Positions 8,576 through 16,796 of a stretch of 64,000 nt of DNA are shown here, one piece after another. The position numbers were made by a program, and so were the translations under genes. The notes below the pieces were generated by a model. It had not been told where the DNA came from. It did no database searches and saw only the letters and a program-made list of their open reading frames with translations. How positions within the stretch are numbered: the stretch's first letter is position 1; each line of letters opens with the position of its first letter. Origin of the DNA: Roseiarcus sp963787135 (GTDB taxonomy: Bacteria; Pseudomonadota; Alphaproteobacteria; Rhizobiales; Beijerinckiaceae); the NCBI GenBank assembly GCA_963787135.1, contig CAWBBW010000007.1, positions 124,001-188,000 of the forward strand, in the 5' to 3' direction.

Positions 8576-8749
8576 GGCGATCGCCTCTGAAATGTTTGTC
8601 CGGCGACGATTGTCCGGGAAGCGCGCCTCGCGCAAGCCCCACGTCGCGTTGATAGTCCGTCGAAAAGACCCGAGCCACTTGCGCGCCTCTTGCGCTGTCC
8701 GTATAGCATCGCGGCGCTTCGGGCTGCCGGAGCGCACCTTCGCGGGCAG

Positions 8750-8825
8750 GCGCCCATCGTCTAGCGGTCCAGGACGTCGCCCTTTCACGGCGAAAACACG
8801 GGTTCGAGTCCCGTTGGGCGCGCCA
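8750..8825 (+). tRNA. tRNA-Glu (anticodon TTC)
   Basis: A complete cloverleaf can be folded. The acceptor stem is GCGCCCA with TGGGCGC. The D arm is ATCGTCTAGCGGTCCAGGAC, with the typical glutamate TCTAG start. The anticodon stem is TCGCC/GGCGA around the loop CTTTCAC (anticodon TTC), and the T arm is CGGGTTCGAGTCCCG. The CCA end is encoded at 8823-8825. It marks the boundary between core genes and the catabolic super-locus, and tRNA 3' ends are frequent integration sites. Confidence 0.96.
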
Positions 8826-8965
8826 ATTAAAATCAATTGCCTAATGGAGAAACCGGCGTTCGGACGCTCAACTCTTTCCCGATCGGTGTAGCCGGACCGC
8901 CATGAACGCTGTCCGCTCGCGCTCCTTGCTCGGAAACGTCGCGACGCTGTCTCCGGGGCTTTTTC

Positions 8966-10069
8966 TCATTGCCGTTCGGAGATCCGGCGTTGGAGCGCTT
9001 CGAGCAGGACAGCCGCCAAGATGATGGCGCCGGTCGCGAAGCCTTGCCAGAAGATCGCGATGCGGGCGAGGTTCAGGAAATTCCTTGTCAGCGCAATGAT
9101 GACCACGCCGATGATGGTGCGAAGAATATTGCCCTGTCCGCCGTAAAGGCCGGTGCCGCCGATCACGACCGCGGCGATCACCTCGAACTCGAGGCCCTCC
9201 CCGGTGTTCGGCGATACGGCGCCGAGACGCGATACGCTGACGACGCCGGCAAGCGACGCCGTGAATCCGACGATCATCAGGCATTGGATCTTGACGCGGT
9301 CCGCGCGAATGCCGGACAGGATCGCGACCGTCCGGTTAGAGCCGACCGCGTACACGCGCTTGCCGAAAGCCGTGCGCTCCAGCACGAACCAGCCGACCAC
9401 GTAAACGATCGCCGCCACCCAGACGATATTCTGAATGGGGAACCAGACGAACAGGTTGGCAAGAGAGCCCGTGTGAAGATAGTCGGCGAAGGCGATCGGC
9501 AGCGGGATCTGCGCCCAGCGGCCTTGCCCGAACGACCGGACAACCAGCGGAATGTCGGGGATCGGCTGTCCTTGAGTGACGACCAAAGTGAGGCTCCGGG
9601 CGATCATCAACATCCCGAGCGTAACGATGAAAGACGGAATCCGCGCCTTCGTCACGACAAAGCCGACGAACAGGCCGAGTACGGGCCCAACAAAGAGCGG
9701 GGCGACGAGTCCGAGCGCGATGACCCACCAGGGATGATCGCTGGCGCTCGGCGCCGGAATCCATCGGACCATGATCCAGCCGGCGACGGCCGCCGACAAT
9801 CCAACCACGGACCCGACCGAAACGTCGAACTCACCCGCGATCATGACGATTGTCATCCCGGCGGCGACGATGAGCATGACCGTCATCTGACCGAGCAGAT
9901 TGCCGACGTTCACTGGCGACAGGAAACGATCGTTTGCGATCTGCATAACGATGATCAGGATCGCAAGAACGCCGAGCGCCTGAATAAGGCTGTAGGAGCG
10001 CTTGAGGCTCGCGAGAAAGCGGGAGGCGCCGACCAAACGCTCCGGATTTGGCGAGGAGACCGTCGTCAC
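8966..10069 (-). CDS. Sugar ABC transporter permease, system A (RbsC-like)
   Basis: A 367-residue inner-membrane permease of the BPD_transp_2 family, with about eight to ten hydrophobic segments. It carries the family stretches MTIVMIAGEFDVSVGSVVGL, IPSFIVTLGMLMIA, and near the C-terminus FEVIAAVVIGGTGLYGGQG, where the ATPase is expected to dock. It would form the channel for a monosaccharide delivered by the binding protein at 11722-12681. The ATG overlaps the ATPase stop by four bases, so permease and ATPase are translationally coupled. The last gene of operon A, it ends about 140 bases from tRNA-Glu. Confidence 0.9.
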   Translation of the reverse strand: MTTVSSPNPERLVGASRFLASLKRSYSLIQALGVLAILIIVMQIANDRFLSPVNVGNLLGQMTVMLIVAAGMTIVMIAGEFDVSVGSVVGLSAAVAGWIMVRWIPAPSASDHPWWVIALGLVAPLFVGPVLGLFVGFVVTKARIPSFIVTLGMLMIARSLTLVVTQGQPIPDIPLVVRSFGQGRWAQIPLPIAFADYLHTGSLANLFVWFPIQNIVWVAAIVYVVGWFVLERTAFGKRVYAVGSNRTVAILSGIRADRVKIQCLMIVGFTASLAGVVSVSRLGAVSPNTGEGLEFEVIAAVVIGGTGLYGGQGNILRTIIGVVIIALTRNFLNLARIAIFWQGFATGAIILAAVLLEALQRRISERQ

Positions 10070-11631
10070 GCCGCCGCGGCCTGAATCTCACCGCAAGCCG
10101 AAGCGTGCAGAATGCGCTCGCGGTTCACCTCCTCGCCCGAGAGCTCGCCTATGACGGCGCCTCGGAACATCACCAGCACGCGATCGCACAGCAAGACGAG
10201 TTCGTCGAGCTCCGTCGTCACCAGGACGACGCCGACGCCCGCCCCGGCGATCTCGTCGATGATCTTGCGGATCTCTTCCTTCGCGCCGACGTCGACACCG
10301 ATCGTCGGCTCGTCCATAACGAAGACTCTCGGCCTCGTCTCGAGCCATTTGGCGAACAGAACCTTCTGCTGATTGCCTCCAGAAAGCTGGCGCGCCAGAG
10401 CCAGCGGGCCGGGCGTGTGTACGCGCAGACGCTGGATGTTTCTTTCCGCCGTGCGCTCCATCTCCGCGAAATCCAGCGAGCCGCCAACGCGGCCAAAGCG
10501 TGACAGGATGGGAAGGCAAATGTTCTCGACGAGCGTGAAGTTGGGCAAGATTCCCTCGCCGAGCCGGTCGCTGGTGAGGAGCGCAATCCCGCTTTCAAGC
10601 GAAGCCGCCGGATCTCTCCCGCGGACTGGAGTTCCCTGGATGAGGATCCGGCCGGAAGCCTGCGAACTCGACGCCCCGAACAGCGCCCTTGAGAGCTCGC
10701 GAAGACCGGAGCCGGCGAGTCCGGTGACGCCGAGAACCTCGCCGTTGCGGAGCTCAAAACTAACGTTCTTTAGAATGCTTCCCGAGCCGAGGTTCTCGAC
10801 CGCCATCAAAGGGATTGGCTCGGCGGAGAAGGCGACCTGTGTCGCGCGCCGGGAGGTCTCGACTTTGCGCCCGACCATCTGGGCGACGACTTGCGTTAAT
10901 GTCGTCTCGCACACCGGGCCGTCTGCGACGACCTCGCCGTCGCGCATTACGGTCAGGTCGTCGCACACCTCGAAGATTTCCGCGAGATAGTGCGAAATGA
11001 GGACAAGACCGACGCCTTGGGACGCAAGCTGCCTGATAAGGCGCAAGGCGACGCGAACCTGAGCGTCCGTCAGCGACGACGTCGGCTCGTCCAGGATCAG
11101 GATCTTCGGGTCGAGGCTGACCGCCTTGACGATCTGCACCATCTTCTTGAGGTCGTTCGGAAGCGAGCCGACGTTATCGTCCGGTTCGACTGCGATCTCG
11201 TATATCTCGAGCAGGCGCTGCGCCGCAGCGCGCATTGCCTTGCGGCGAATAATTCCGAGCCGGTAGGTGGGCTCGTTGTTGAGCAGCAGATTCTCGCCCA
11301 CGCTCATCGTCTGGACGAGGTTGATGTCCTGATGCACGGTGACGATGTGTTGCGCCAAGGCCTGCTCTGCGCCGTTGAACCGGACTGGCCGACCCTCAAG
11401 CTCCATGGTTCCTGACCCCGGCGCGTGGACGCCGGCAATGATCTTGGCGAGGGTCGACTTCCCGGCGCCGTTCTCCCCGACAAGCCCGCGAACGCGACCC
11501 GCCGCGATCGAGAAATCGACGCCACGAAGCGCTCTCACCGCGGCAAAGTTGCGCGTCAGACCCTTACACTGCAACAAGACGCCACCCGCGCTTGGCTCTC
11601 GCGAGGCGACTGCGCGCGCTGGCTCAGCCAC
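10066..11631 (-). CDS. Sugar ABC transporter ATPase, system A (RbsA-like, two NBDs)
   Basis: A 521-residue ATPase made of two fused nucleotide-binding domains. NBD1 has Walker A GENGAGKST (about 53-61) and Walker B ILILDEPTS. Where LSGG or LSVAQQ is expected it reads LPNDLKKM, a marked departure from the signature. NBD2 has the degenerate Walker A TGLAGSG usual for this family, an intact LSGGNQQK, and VFVMDEPTIGVDVGAKEEI. The GTG at 11631 follows GAAGG. It is coupled to the permease downstream. NBD2 may be the main signature-competent site. Confidence 0.9.
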   Translation of the reverse strand: MAEPARAVASREPSAGGVLLQCKGLTRNFAAVRALRGVDFSIAAGRVRGLVGENGAGKSTLAKIIAGVHAPGSGTMELEGRPVRFNGAEQALAQHIVTVHQDINLVQTMSVGENLLLNNEPTYRLGIIRRKAMRAAAQRLLEIYEIAVEPDDNVGSLPNDLKKMVQIVKAVSLDPKILILDEPTSSLTDAQVRVALRLIRQLASQGVGLVLISHYLAEIFEVCDDLTVMRDGEVVADGPVCETTLTQVVAQMVGRKVETSRRATQVAFSAEPIPLMAVENLGSGSILKNVSFELRNGEVLGVTGLAGSGLRELSRALFGASSSQASGRILIQGTPVRGRDPAASLESGIALLTSDRLGEGILPNFTLVENICLPILSRFGRVGGSLDFAEMERTAERNIQRLRVHTPGPLALARQLSGGNQQKVLFAKWLETRPRVFVMDEPTIGVDVGAKEEIRKIIDEIAGAGVGVVLVTTELDELVLLCDRVLVMFRGAVIGELSGEEVNRERILHASACGEIQAAAA

Positions 11632-11721
11632 GAGCCTTCACAGAAGCGACGATATTCGCCGGGCGCGGGACGGGCGCCCCGCCTGCGAGCCGCTGCCGGA
11701 AAGACGCGACGGAGGACACCC

Positions 11722-12681
11722 TCACTTGCCGGTGACCTGCGGATCGTTGGCGAATTCGGCGGCGTTCGCCTTGGTCAGCAGCTTGGTGCCGAGGCCCATG
11801 AAGTCCTTGACCTCGCCGCCCTCAAGCTTGGTGATGACAGTGTTCATGCCCTCGTAGCCCATCTTGAAAGGGTCCTGGATAACGAGCGCGTCGATCTTGC
11901 CGTCCTTGACCATCTGGTAGGACACGGGATCAAGATCAAATCCGACAAGTTTGACTTCGCCAGCCTTTCCCGCCTGCTCGAGGGCCTGATAGGCGCCTTG
12001 CAGCACCAACTGATTGAATGCGAAGACACCCTTCACGTCCGGCTCGGAGACGAGGAGGTCTTCCATGGACTTGCGCGAGTCGTCGAACGTCAGGCGCGCT
12101 ACGGGCTGCTCCTTCAGGACTTCCAGGCCGAGTTCCGCCGACCTCGTCTCAAAGCCCTTGCGCCGTGTCTGGCCATTGTCGTTCGTCGGCGCGTGGTCGA
12201 GCGTAATGACCTTGCTGCCCTTCGGGAGCAGCGACGCCATATAGTCTCCGGCCTGTTGACCGCCCTTGAGATTGTCAGTGATGATCAGGCTGATGTATTT
12301 ACCGGACCGGATGCCGATGTCGGTGATGACGACCGGGATATTCTGAGCGTTGAAGATCGTCTTGATCGGCTCCGCCACCATGACGCTATCGCCGGGGAAG
12401 ATCAGAACGCCATCGATTTTCTGAGCGCTGAGGTCTTCCAGGTCGGAAACCTGCTTGGCCTTGTCGTCGTCGCCGCCGTTGGTGACGAGCAGATCGATGT
12501 TGACGCCCTTGGCTTTCCACTCATCGGCGGCCTTCCTGGCGCCGTTCACCATGGTCACCAGGAACGGATTGGTCCCCCAAAAGACCGAGTAGCCGATCTT
12601 GTAGTCTTTGGCGTCTGCCGGGACGATTGAAGCAAGAACCCCAGCCAGCGAGGCCGCGAAAAGCCACTTCATTGCGCGCAT
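11722..12681 (-). CDS. Periplasmic sugar-binding protein, system A
   Basis: A 319-residue periplasmic binding protein of the ribose/galactose type (Peripla_BP_4). The N-terminal signal peptide ends near PADA-KDYKIGYS. The first lobe begins KIGYSVFWGTNPFLVTMVNGA, followed by the hinge-region segments GVLIFPGD and GVFAFNQLVLQGAYQAL. The ligand is not predictable. The tryptophan-rich start suggests a ring-stacking sugar site. It is the first gene of operon A, reading away from system B across a shared 264-base intergenic region. The gap to the ATPase is 90 bases. Confidence 0.9.
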   Translation of the reverse strand: MRAMKWLFAASLAGVLASIVPADAKDYKIGYSVFWGTNPFLVTMVNGARKAADEWKAKGVNIDLLVTNGGDDDKAKQVSDLEDLSAQKIDGVLIFPGDSVMVAEPIKTIFNAQNIPVVITDIGIRSGKYISLIITDNLKGGQQAGDYMASLLPKGSKVITLDHAPTNDNGQTRRKGFETRSAELGLEVLKEQPVARLTFDDSRKSMEDLLVSEPDVKGVFAFNQLVLQGAYQALEQAGKAGEVKLVGFDLDPVSYQMVKDGKIDALVIQDPFKMGYEGMNTVITKLEGGEVKDFMGLGTKLLTKANAAEFANDPQVTGK

Positions 12682-12753
12682 GGCGATATTCCTCCCTGTG
12701 CAGAGTCTGTTCGAGCCTTATGGCTTCAGGGCTCCGTCCTGTTGAGATGATAA

Positions 12754-12826
12754 GACCATTGGCGGTCGGGGGTGTCAATCAGCTGCGAGCCTCAAAGCGA
12801 GCAGCCATATTCAACGACCAATGGCG
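12754..12826. promoter_or_regulatory. Two operator-like GACCAWTGGCG repeats between divergent importers A and B
   Basis: The 264-base divergent spacer 12682-12945 contains GACCATTGGCG at 12754-12764 and GACCAATGGCG at 12816-12826. These are direct repeats 62 bases apart, each with a CCAWTGG quasi-palindrome at its centre. The placement between two oppositely transcribed substrate-binding genes fits a looped or shared operator, but no cognate regulator is encoded nearby. GGCGGAGGAAA just before 12946 is the ribosome-binding site of the plus-strand gene. Confidence 0.3.
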
Positions 12827-12945
12827 CTCGCCGCATTGCCGAATCCGCGACGGCAGTGATAGAAATTTTGCGGCTCGTGCCGATTTCGGATGATTTCCGA
12901 ATCTGGACTTAGGAAACAAACGCAAAACAGGCGGAGGAAACAGTC

Positions 12946-14025
12946 ATGTTCATGGGCAGATATTTTGCGTGCGCGACTCTTGTGCTGGGCTTCGGCGTCA
13001 TGTCTGCCTCCGCTCAGGCGGAGGACAAGATAACGGTTGGCTTCGTCACGCACTCGCAAGGCGATCCGTTCATCCAGCAAATCATCGACGGCGCACAGGC
13101 GGCCGCCAACGATCTAGGGGTCACCCTTAAGGTGGCGCAACAGCAGGGCGCCGCTCCCGACGGTCAGCTCAAGCTCGTGCAGAACATCGTCAATGCAGGA
13201 GCGCAAGGAGTCGCGACCTCGGTGCCAGGCGATTCCATGGCGGGCAGCCTGAACGACATCATCGCCAGCGGCGTTCCGATCGTACAGTTCAATCTCCTGA
13301 GCGCCGCGGTCAAGGCGCCCTATGTCGGCGAGAAGTCCACCCAGAGCGGCCGCATTCTCGGCAAAGCGATTGTCGACAAAGCCGGCGGCGCCGGGGCGAA
13401 GGGAAAAGTCATCATCGGCAACTGCTTTCCCGGCCTGACCGTGCTCGAGAACCGCGCGAGGGGTGTCGAGGAATCGCTCAAGTCCGCGCCGGGCGTCGCG
13501 ATCCTGGGCCCGTTCGATGTGAAGGTCAGCGCCGTCGAAAATTACAATCATTGGGAACAGCTTTACGCGGCCAATCCCGATGCGATCGCTCTCGTAGGAC
13601 TGTGCGCTCCCGACGTAGCGAGCCTCGGCAAGCTCAACGCGGCCAACTCCGACAAATTCGTCGCCGGGGGCTACGATCTGACGGCCCAGAATCTGCAAGC
13701 CGTTAAAGATGGCCATGCCTACGTGACGCTCGGCCAGAGCGCGTTCGTCCAAGGCTATCTTCCTGTTGCGCTGCTCGTCCGCGCAATTCGGAACAAGAAG
13801 CCGCTCGAGGTCGGATTCTACAATGCTGGCACCCAGACCGTAACCGCCAGCAGCGTCGACATGGCGAACAATTTGCCCGCTCTTACCTTTCCTCAGCTTC
13901 AGACAACGGCTGCGGACCCGAAGGCCACGGCGGCTTTCTACGAACCGTGGACGAAATGCGTGAACGGCCCGGACGCCGGCAAGAGCTGCGCGACCATGGA
14001 GCCGATCGCCGCCGAGGGCCAGTAA
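12946..14025 (+). CDS. Periplasmic sugar-binding protein, system B
   Basis: A 359-residue periplasmic binding protein of the type-1 (ribose-like) fold. The Sec signal ends at SASAQA, and the mature protein starts EDKITVGFVTHSQGDPFIQQI. The hinge and second lobe include VIIGNCFPGLTVLENRARG and a C-terminal disulfide candidate (CVNGPDAGKSC). A good ribosome-binding site (GGAGG) precedes the ATG. It heads operon B (binding protein, ATPase, mutarotase, SDR, permease). The mutarotase in the operon suggests a reducing aldose such as a deoxyhexose as ligand, but specificity is inferred only. Confidence 0.9.
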   Translation: MFMGRYFACATLVLGFGVMSASAQAEDKITVGFVTHSQGDPFIQQIIDGAQAAANDLGVTLKVAQQQGAAPDGQLKLVQNIVNAGAQGVATSVPGDSMAGSLNDIIASGVPIVQFNLLSAAVKAPYVGEKSTQSGRILGKAIVDKAGGAGAKGKVIIGNCFPGLTVLENRARGVEESLKSAPGVAILGPFDVKVSAVENYNHWEQLYAANPDAIALVGLCAPDVASLGKLNAANSDKFVAGGYDLTAQNLQAVKDGHAYVTLGQSAFVQGYLPVALLVRAIRNKKPLEVGFYNAGTQTVTASSVDMANNLPALTFPQLQTTAADPKATAAFYEPWTKCVNGPDAGKSCATMEPIAAEGQ

Positions 14026-14069
14026 ACGGACCCTGCGGCTTCACAGCCGCACGATCCGCTGGATCCAAC

Positions 14070-15587
14070 ATGGACGACACCCCGCTCGTCGCTGTTCGCG
14101 GCCTCCGCAAGCGCTACGGAGGGGTCGTCGCTGTCGACAACATGAACCTCACCGTGCGCCGCGGTGACGTTCATGCTGTCGTGGGCGAAAACGGCGCGGG
14201 CAAATCGACGCTCATGAAAGCGCTCTCGGGCGTGATTCGCCCGGACGCCGGCGAGATAGAATTCGACGGCGTCCCGGCCGTGATCAGTTCGCCGGTCGTG
14301 GCGCGCCAGTACGGCGTCGGCATCGTGTACCAGGAACTGAGCCTCTTCCCGCAGCGGTCGGTGCTGGCGAACCTGTTCGTCAACCGGGAGCCATTGCGTC
14401 GGGGCCTCGTCTCGATCCGCGCGATGGAGGAACGCAGCGCTGATCTCCTGGATCGGCTCGGCTTGCATTTCGACGTCCATTTGCCGGTCAGTCGCCTCAG
14501 CATCGGCGAGCAGCAGCTTGTCGAACTGGCGCGGGTGCTCCTGGAAGAGCCGCGTCTCTTGATCCTCGATGAGCCGAACTCTGCGCTCAACGAGCGCGAA
14601 ACGCAGCGGCTTTTTGACGTCCTGCGTCAGCTCAATCGCCGCGGCATCACGATGCTCTATGTCTCGCACCGGCTCGAGGAAGTCTTCGCGATCTGCAACC
14701 GGGTCACGGTGACCCGCAACGGCCGCGACGTGCTGACGAAAGAACGGGCAAATCTCACCATACCGGAGGTGATCGAGGGGATGATCGGCGCACCGCAGAC
14801 GGCCCTGTTTCCGCCGCCTCTGCCGAGGCGAACCGATCGCGAGCCGGCAGCCGTCGTCGTCAAGGGATTGAGCGGCGGCGCGTTGAAGGAAATCGACTTC
14901 ACGGCCCAGTCCGGAGAAGTCGTCGGCTTTGCTGGCCTCGAAGGCTCCGGCGTCGCGACATTGTTCGGCATGCTGTTCGGGACTCAAAAGGCGAGCGCCG
15001 GCGATGCGATCTTTCCCGACTCGCTGGGATTGCCGCGCGGTCCCACAGAAGCGGCGCGCCGCGGCATCGCGCTGGTCCCCGCCGACCGGCGACGAAACGG
15101 CCTCATGCTCGACAAGAGCGTCCTCTTCAATATCAGTCACGTTGCGATCGGCGCGCTCAAAGGACTGCCCAGGTTCAACCATGGGATGGCGCGGGAGCGG
15201 GCCCTTCGGCAGATCGAGCGCCTGCGCATCAAGACCGGCTCGCCGGACGCCTTGGCGGGCCAGCTGTCCGGCGGCAACCAGCAGAAGACCGTGGTCGGCA
15301 AATGGCTCGAAGTTGCGCCGAGGGTTATTCTATTGGACGACCCCACGCGCGGAGTCGATGTCGGCGCCAAGCGCGAAATCTATGCTTTGATCCGCCGGAT
15401 TTCCGCGGACGGGCGCATCGTTCTGTTCAGCTCGACTGAGTTGTCGGAACTGGTCGGGCTGTGCGATCGAATCATCGTTCTTTATCGCGGCGGAATCGCC
15501 GGCGAGATCAAAGGGAGCGAGATCGACGGCCACGCTCTTCTGCATGCTGTCAATACGGGCGAGATGCCCCAGCCCGCGCATCAATGA
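14070..15587 (+). CDS. Sugar ABC transporter ATPase, system B
   Basis: A 505-residue double-NBD ATPase of the RbsA/XylG family. NBD1 has GENGAGKST, an SRLSIGEQQLVELAR signature region and LLILDEPNSAL. NBD2 has the degenerate P-loop AGLEGSG, LSGGNQQKTVVGKWL and ILLDDPTRGVDVGAKREI; a LLDDP Walker B is acceptable for this half. The frame opens at 13947, but ATG 14070 gives the standard N-terminus (DDTPLVAVRGLRKRYGGVVA). It lies 44 bases after the binding-protein gene. It powers the permease encoded at the end of the operon (16797-17813). Confidence 0.9.
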   Translation: MDDTPLVAVRGLRKRYGGVVAVDNMNLTVRRGDVHAVVGENGAGKSTLMKALSGVIRPDAGEIEFDGVPAVISSPVVARQYGVGIVYQELSLFPQRSVLANLFVNREPLRRGLVSIRAMEERSADLLDRLGLHFDVHLPVSRLSIGEQQLVELARVLLEEPRLLILDEPNSALNERETQRLFDVLRQLNRRGITMLYVSHRLEEVFAICNRVTVTRNGRDVLTKERANLTIPEVIEGMIGAPQTALFPPPLPRRTDREPAAVVVKGLSGGALKEIDFTAQSGEVVGFAGLEGSGVATLFGMLFGTQKASAGDAIFPDSLGLPRGPTEAARRGIALVPADRRRNGLMLDKSVLFNISHVAIGALKGLPRFNHGMARERALRQIERLRIKTGSPDALAGQLSGGNQQKTVVGKWLEVAPRVILLDDPTRGVDVGAKREIYALIRRISADGRIVLFSSTELSELVGLCDRIIVLYRGGIAGEIKGSEIDGHALLHAVNTGEMPQPAHQ

Positions 15588-15644
15588 GGGAGCCTGGCGC
15601 TTCACACTTTTGCATTGCAACCCCGTAACGAGAGGGAGGAAACT

Positions 15645-15977
15645 ATGATGCGTCGCGCCTTCACCATGCGCCTGCAGTCCGGCAAGCTCGCCGAGTACAA
15701 GCGCTTTCATGACAATGTGTGGCCGGAGCTGGTCGCCGAGATTGAACGGAGCGGCATCGCCTCAATGACGATCTTCGAGAACGATCCGGTGCTCTTTCTC
15801 TATTCGGAAATCGTTGACGAGAGCGCATGGGACAAGCTCTGGCATACCAAGATCCACGACAAGTGGTCCGAAGAGGCGATGAATCCGCTCATGTTCTTTC
15901 GCGACGACGGCATCGTCGACTCAACCTCCTTGCGAGAGATTTTCCACCTCGAGACCAAGGCCGCCGCGAAACGATGA
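15645..15977 (+). CDS. rhaM: L-rhamnose mutarotase family protein
   Basis: This 110-residue protein of the RhaM (DUF718) family interconverts alpha and beta anomers of rhamnose or a similar sugar in the cytoplasm. The N-terminus MRRAFTMRLQSGKLAEYKRFHDN-x-WPEL carries the family's active-site histidine and the WPEL box. The C-terminus ends LREIFHLE as in known members. In place of the usual WW pair near residue 60 it reads W-D-K-L-W. The start at 15645 follows AGAGGGAGGAA. The stop overlaps the ATG of the next SDR gene (ATGA). It supports an L-rhamnose-like substrate for operon B, but fucose or another sugar cannot be excluded. Confidence 0.8.
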   Translation: MMRRAFTMRLQSGKLAEYKRFHDNVWPELVAEIERSGIASMTIFENDPVLFLYSEIVDESAWDKLWHTKIHDKWSEEAMNPLMFFRDDGIVDSTSLREIFHLETKAAAKR

Positions 15978-16795
15978 CCGATCTCACCGGGAAGGTCGCG
16001 GTCGTCACCGGCGCGAGCCGCGGCCTCGGCCAGCGAGCCGCCATCCGGCTTGCCGAGCAAGGCGCGACATTGGTGCTTGTGGCTCGCACTGACGCGGCGC
16101 TGGAAACGACTGCCCGCAGCATCCGCGAAAAAGGCGGACGCGCCGAGGTCGTGTCGGCGGATCTGAGCGATCCGCGTTCGCTCGACGCGGTCGTTGTGGG
16201 CGCAGCTCGCGTCGGCCAGCCGTCGATCCTGGTCAACGCGGCGGGGGTTTACGGGCCACTACAACTCATCAAGGACAGCGATCCGCGGGAATGGATCGAT
16301 ACGCTGATGGTCAACATGGTCAGCCACTATCTGACCTGCCGGGCTTTTGTCGGCGGAATGATCGATCAGGGCTGGGGGCGGATCGTCAACGTGACGTCGG
16401 CCAACGCGCTGCACCCGCCGGGACCGCTGCACAGCGCCTATGGCACGAGCAAGGCGGCGCTCAACCACTTCACCCGGCACCTGGCCGCGGAGGTGAGCGG
16501 CGCCGGCGTTACTGCGAATGTCATCCATCCCGGGGACGTCAAGACGGAGATGTGGGCCGACATCCGGGCGAAGGCCCAGCGCCTCGGCGCGCCGGCAGAG
16601 CCCTTCCTGCAATGGGCGGACTGGGTGGAAAAGACCGGCGGAGACGATCCGGAAAAAGCGGCGGATCTGATCCTCAACTTAATGGGGGACGAAGCCGCCT
16701 CGGTCAACGGCCAGTTCTTGTGGATCAAGGACGGCTTGCAGGCTCCGATCCCGAGTTGGAGCGTCGAATCGGGATCGCTGCCGTGGCAAAAATAG
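15974..16795 (+). CDS. SDR-family dehydrogenase in operon B
   Basis: A 273-residue classical short-chain dehydrogenase. The cofactor motif is TGASRGLGQ (about 13-21) and VNAAG is the structural motif. The catalytic Ser-Tyr-Lys set lies in NVTSANALHPPGPLHSAYGTSKAAL. The C-terminal tail (GLQAPIPSWSVES) is longer than usual. The ATG overlaps the mutarotase stop, so mutarotase and dehydrogenase are made together. That pairing fits anomer presentation followed by C1 oxidation of the sugar to a lactone (inference). NAD versus NADP preference is uncertain, though an Arg after the second beta strand (ARTDAA) hints at NADP. Confidence 0.85.
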   Translation: MTDLTGKVAVVTGASRGLGQRAAIRLAEQGATLVLVARTDAALETTARSIREKGGRAEVVSADLSDPRSLDAVVVGAARVGQPSILVNAAGVYGPLQLIKDSDPREWIDTLMVNMVSHYLTCRAFVGGMIDQGWGRIVNVTSANALHPPGPLHSAYGTSKAALNHFTRHLAAEVSGAGVTANVIHPGDVKTEMWADIRAKAQRLGAPAEPFLQWADWVEKTGGDDPEKAADLILNLMGDEAASVNGQFLWIKDGLQAPIPSWSVESGSLPWQK

Positions 16796-16796
16796 C

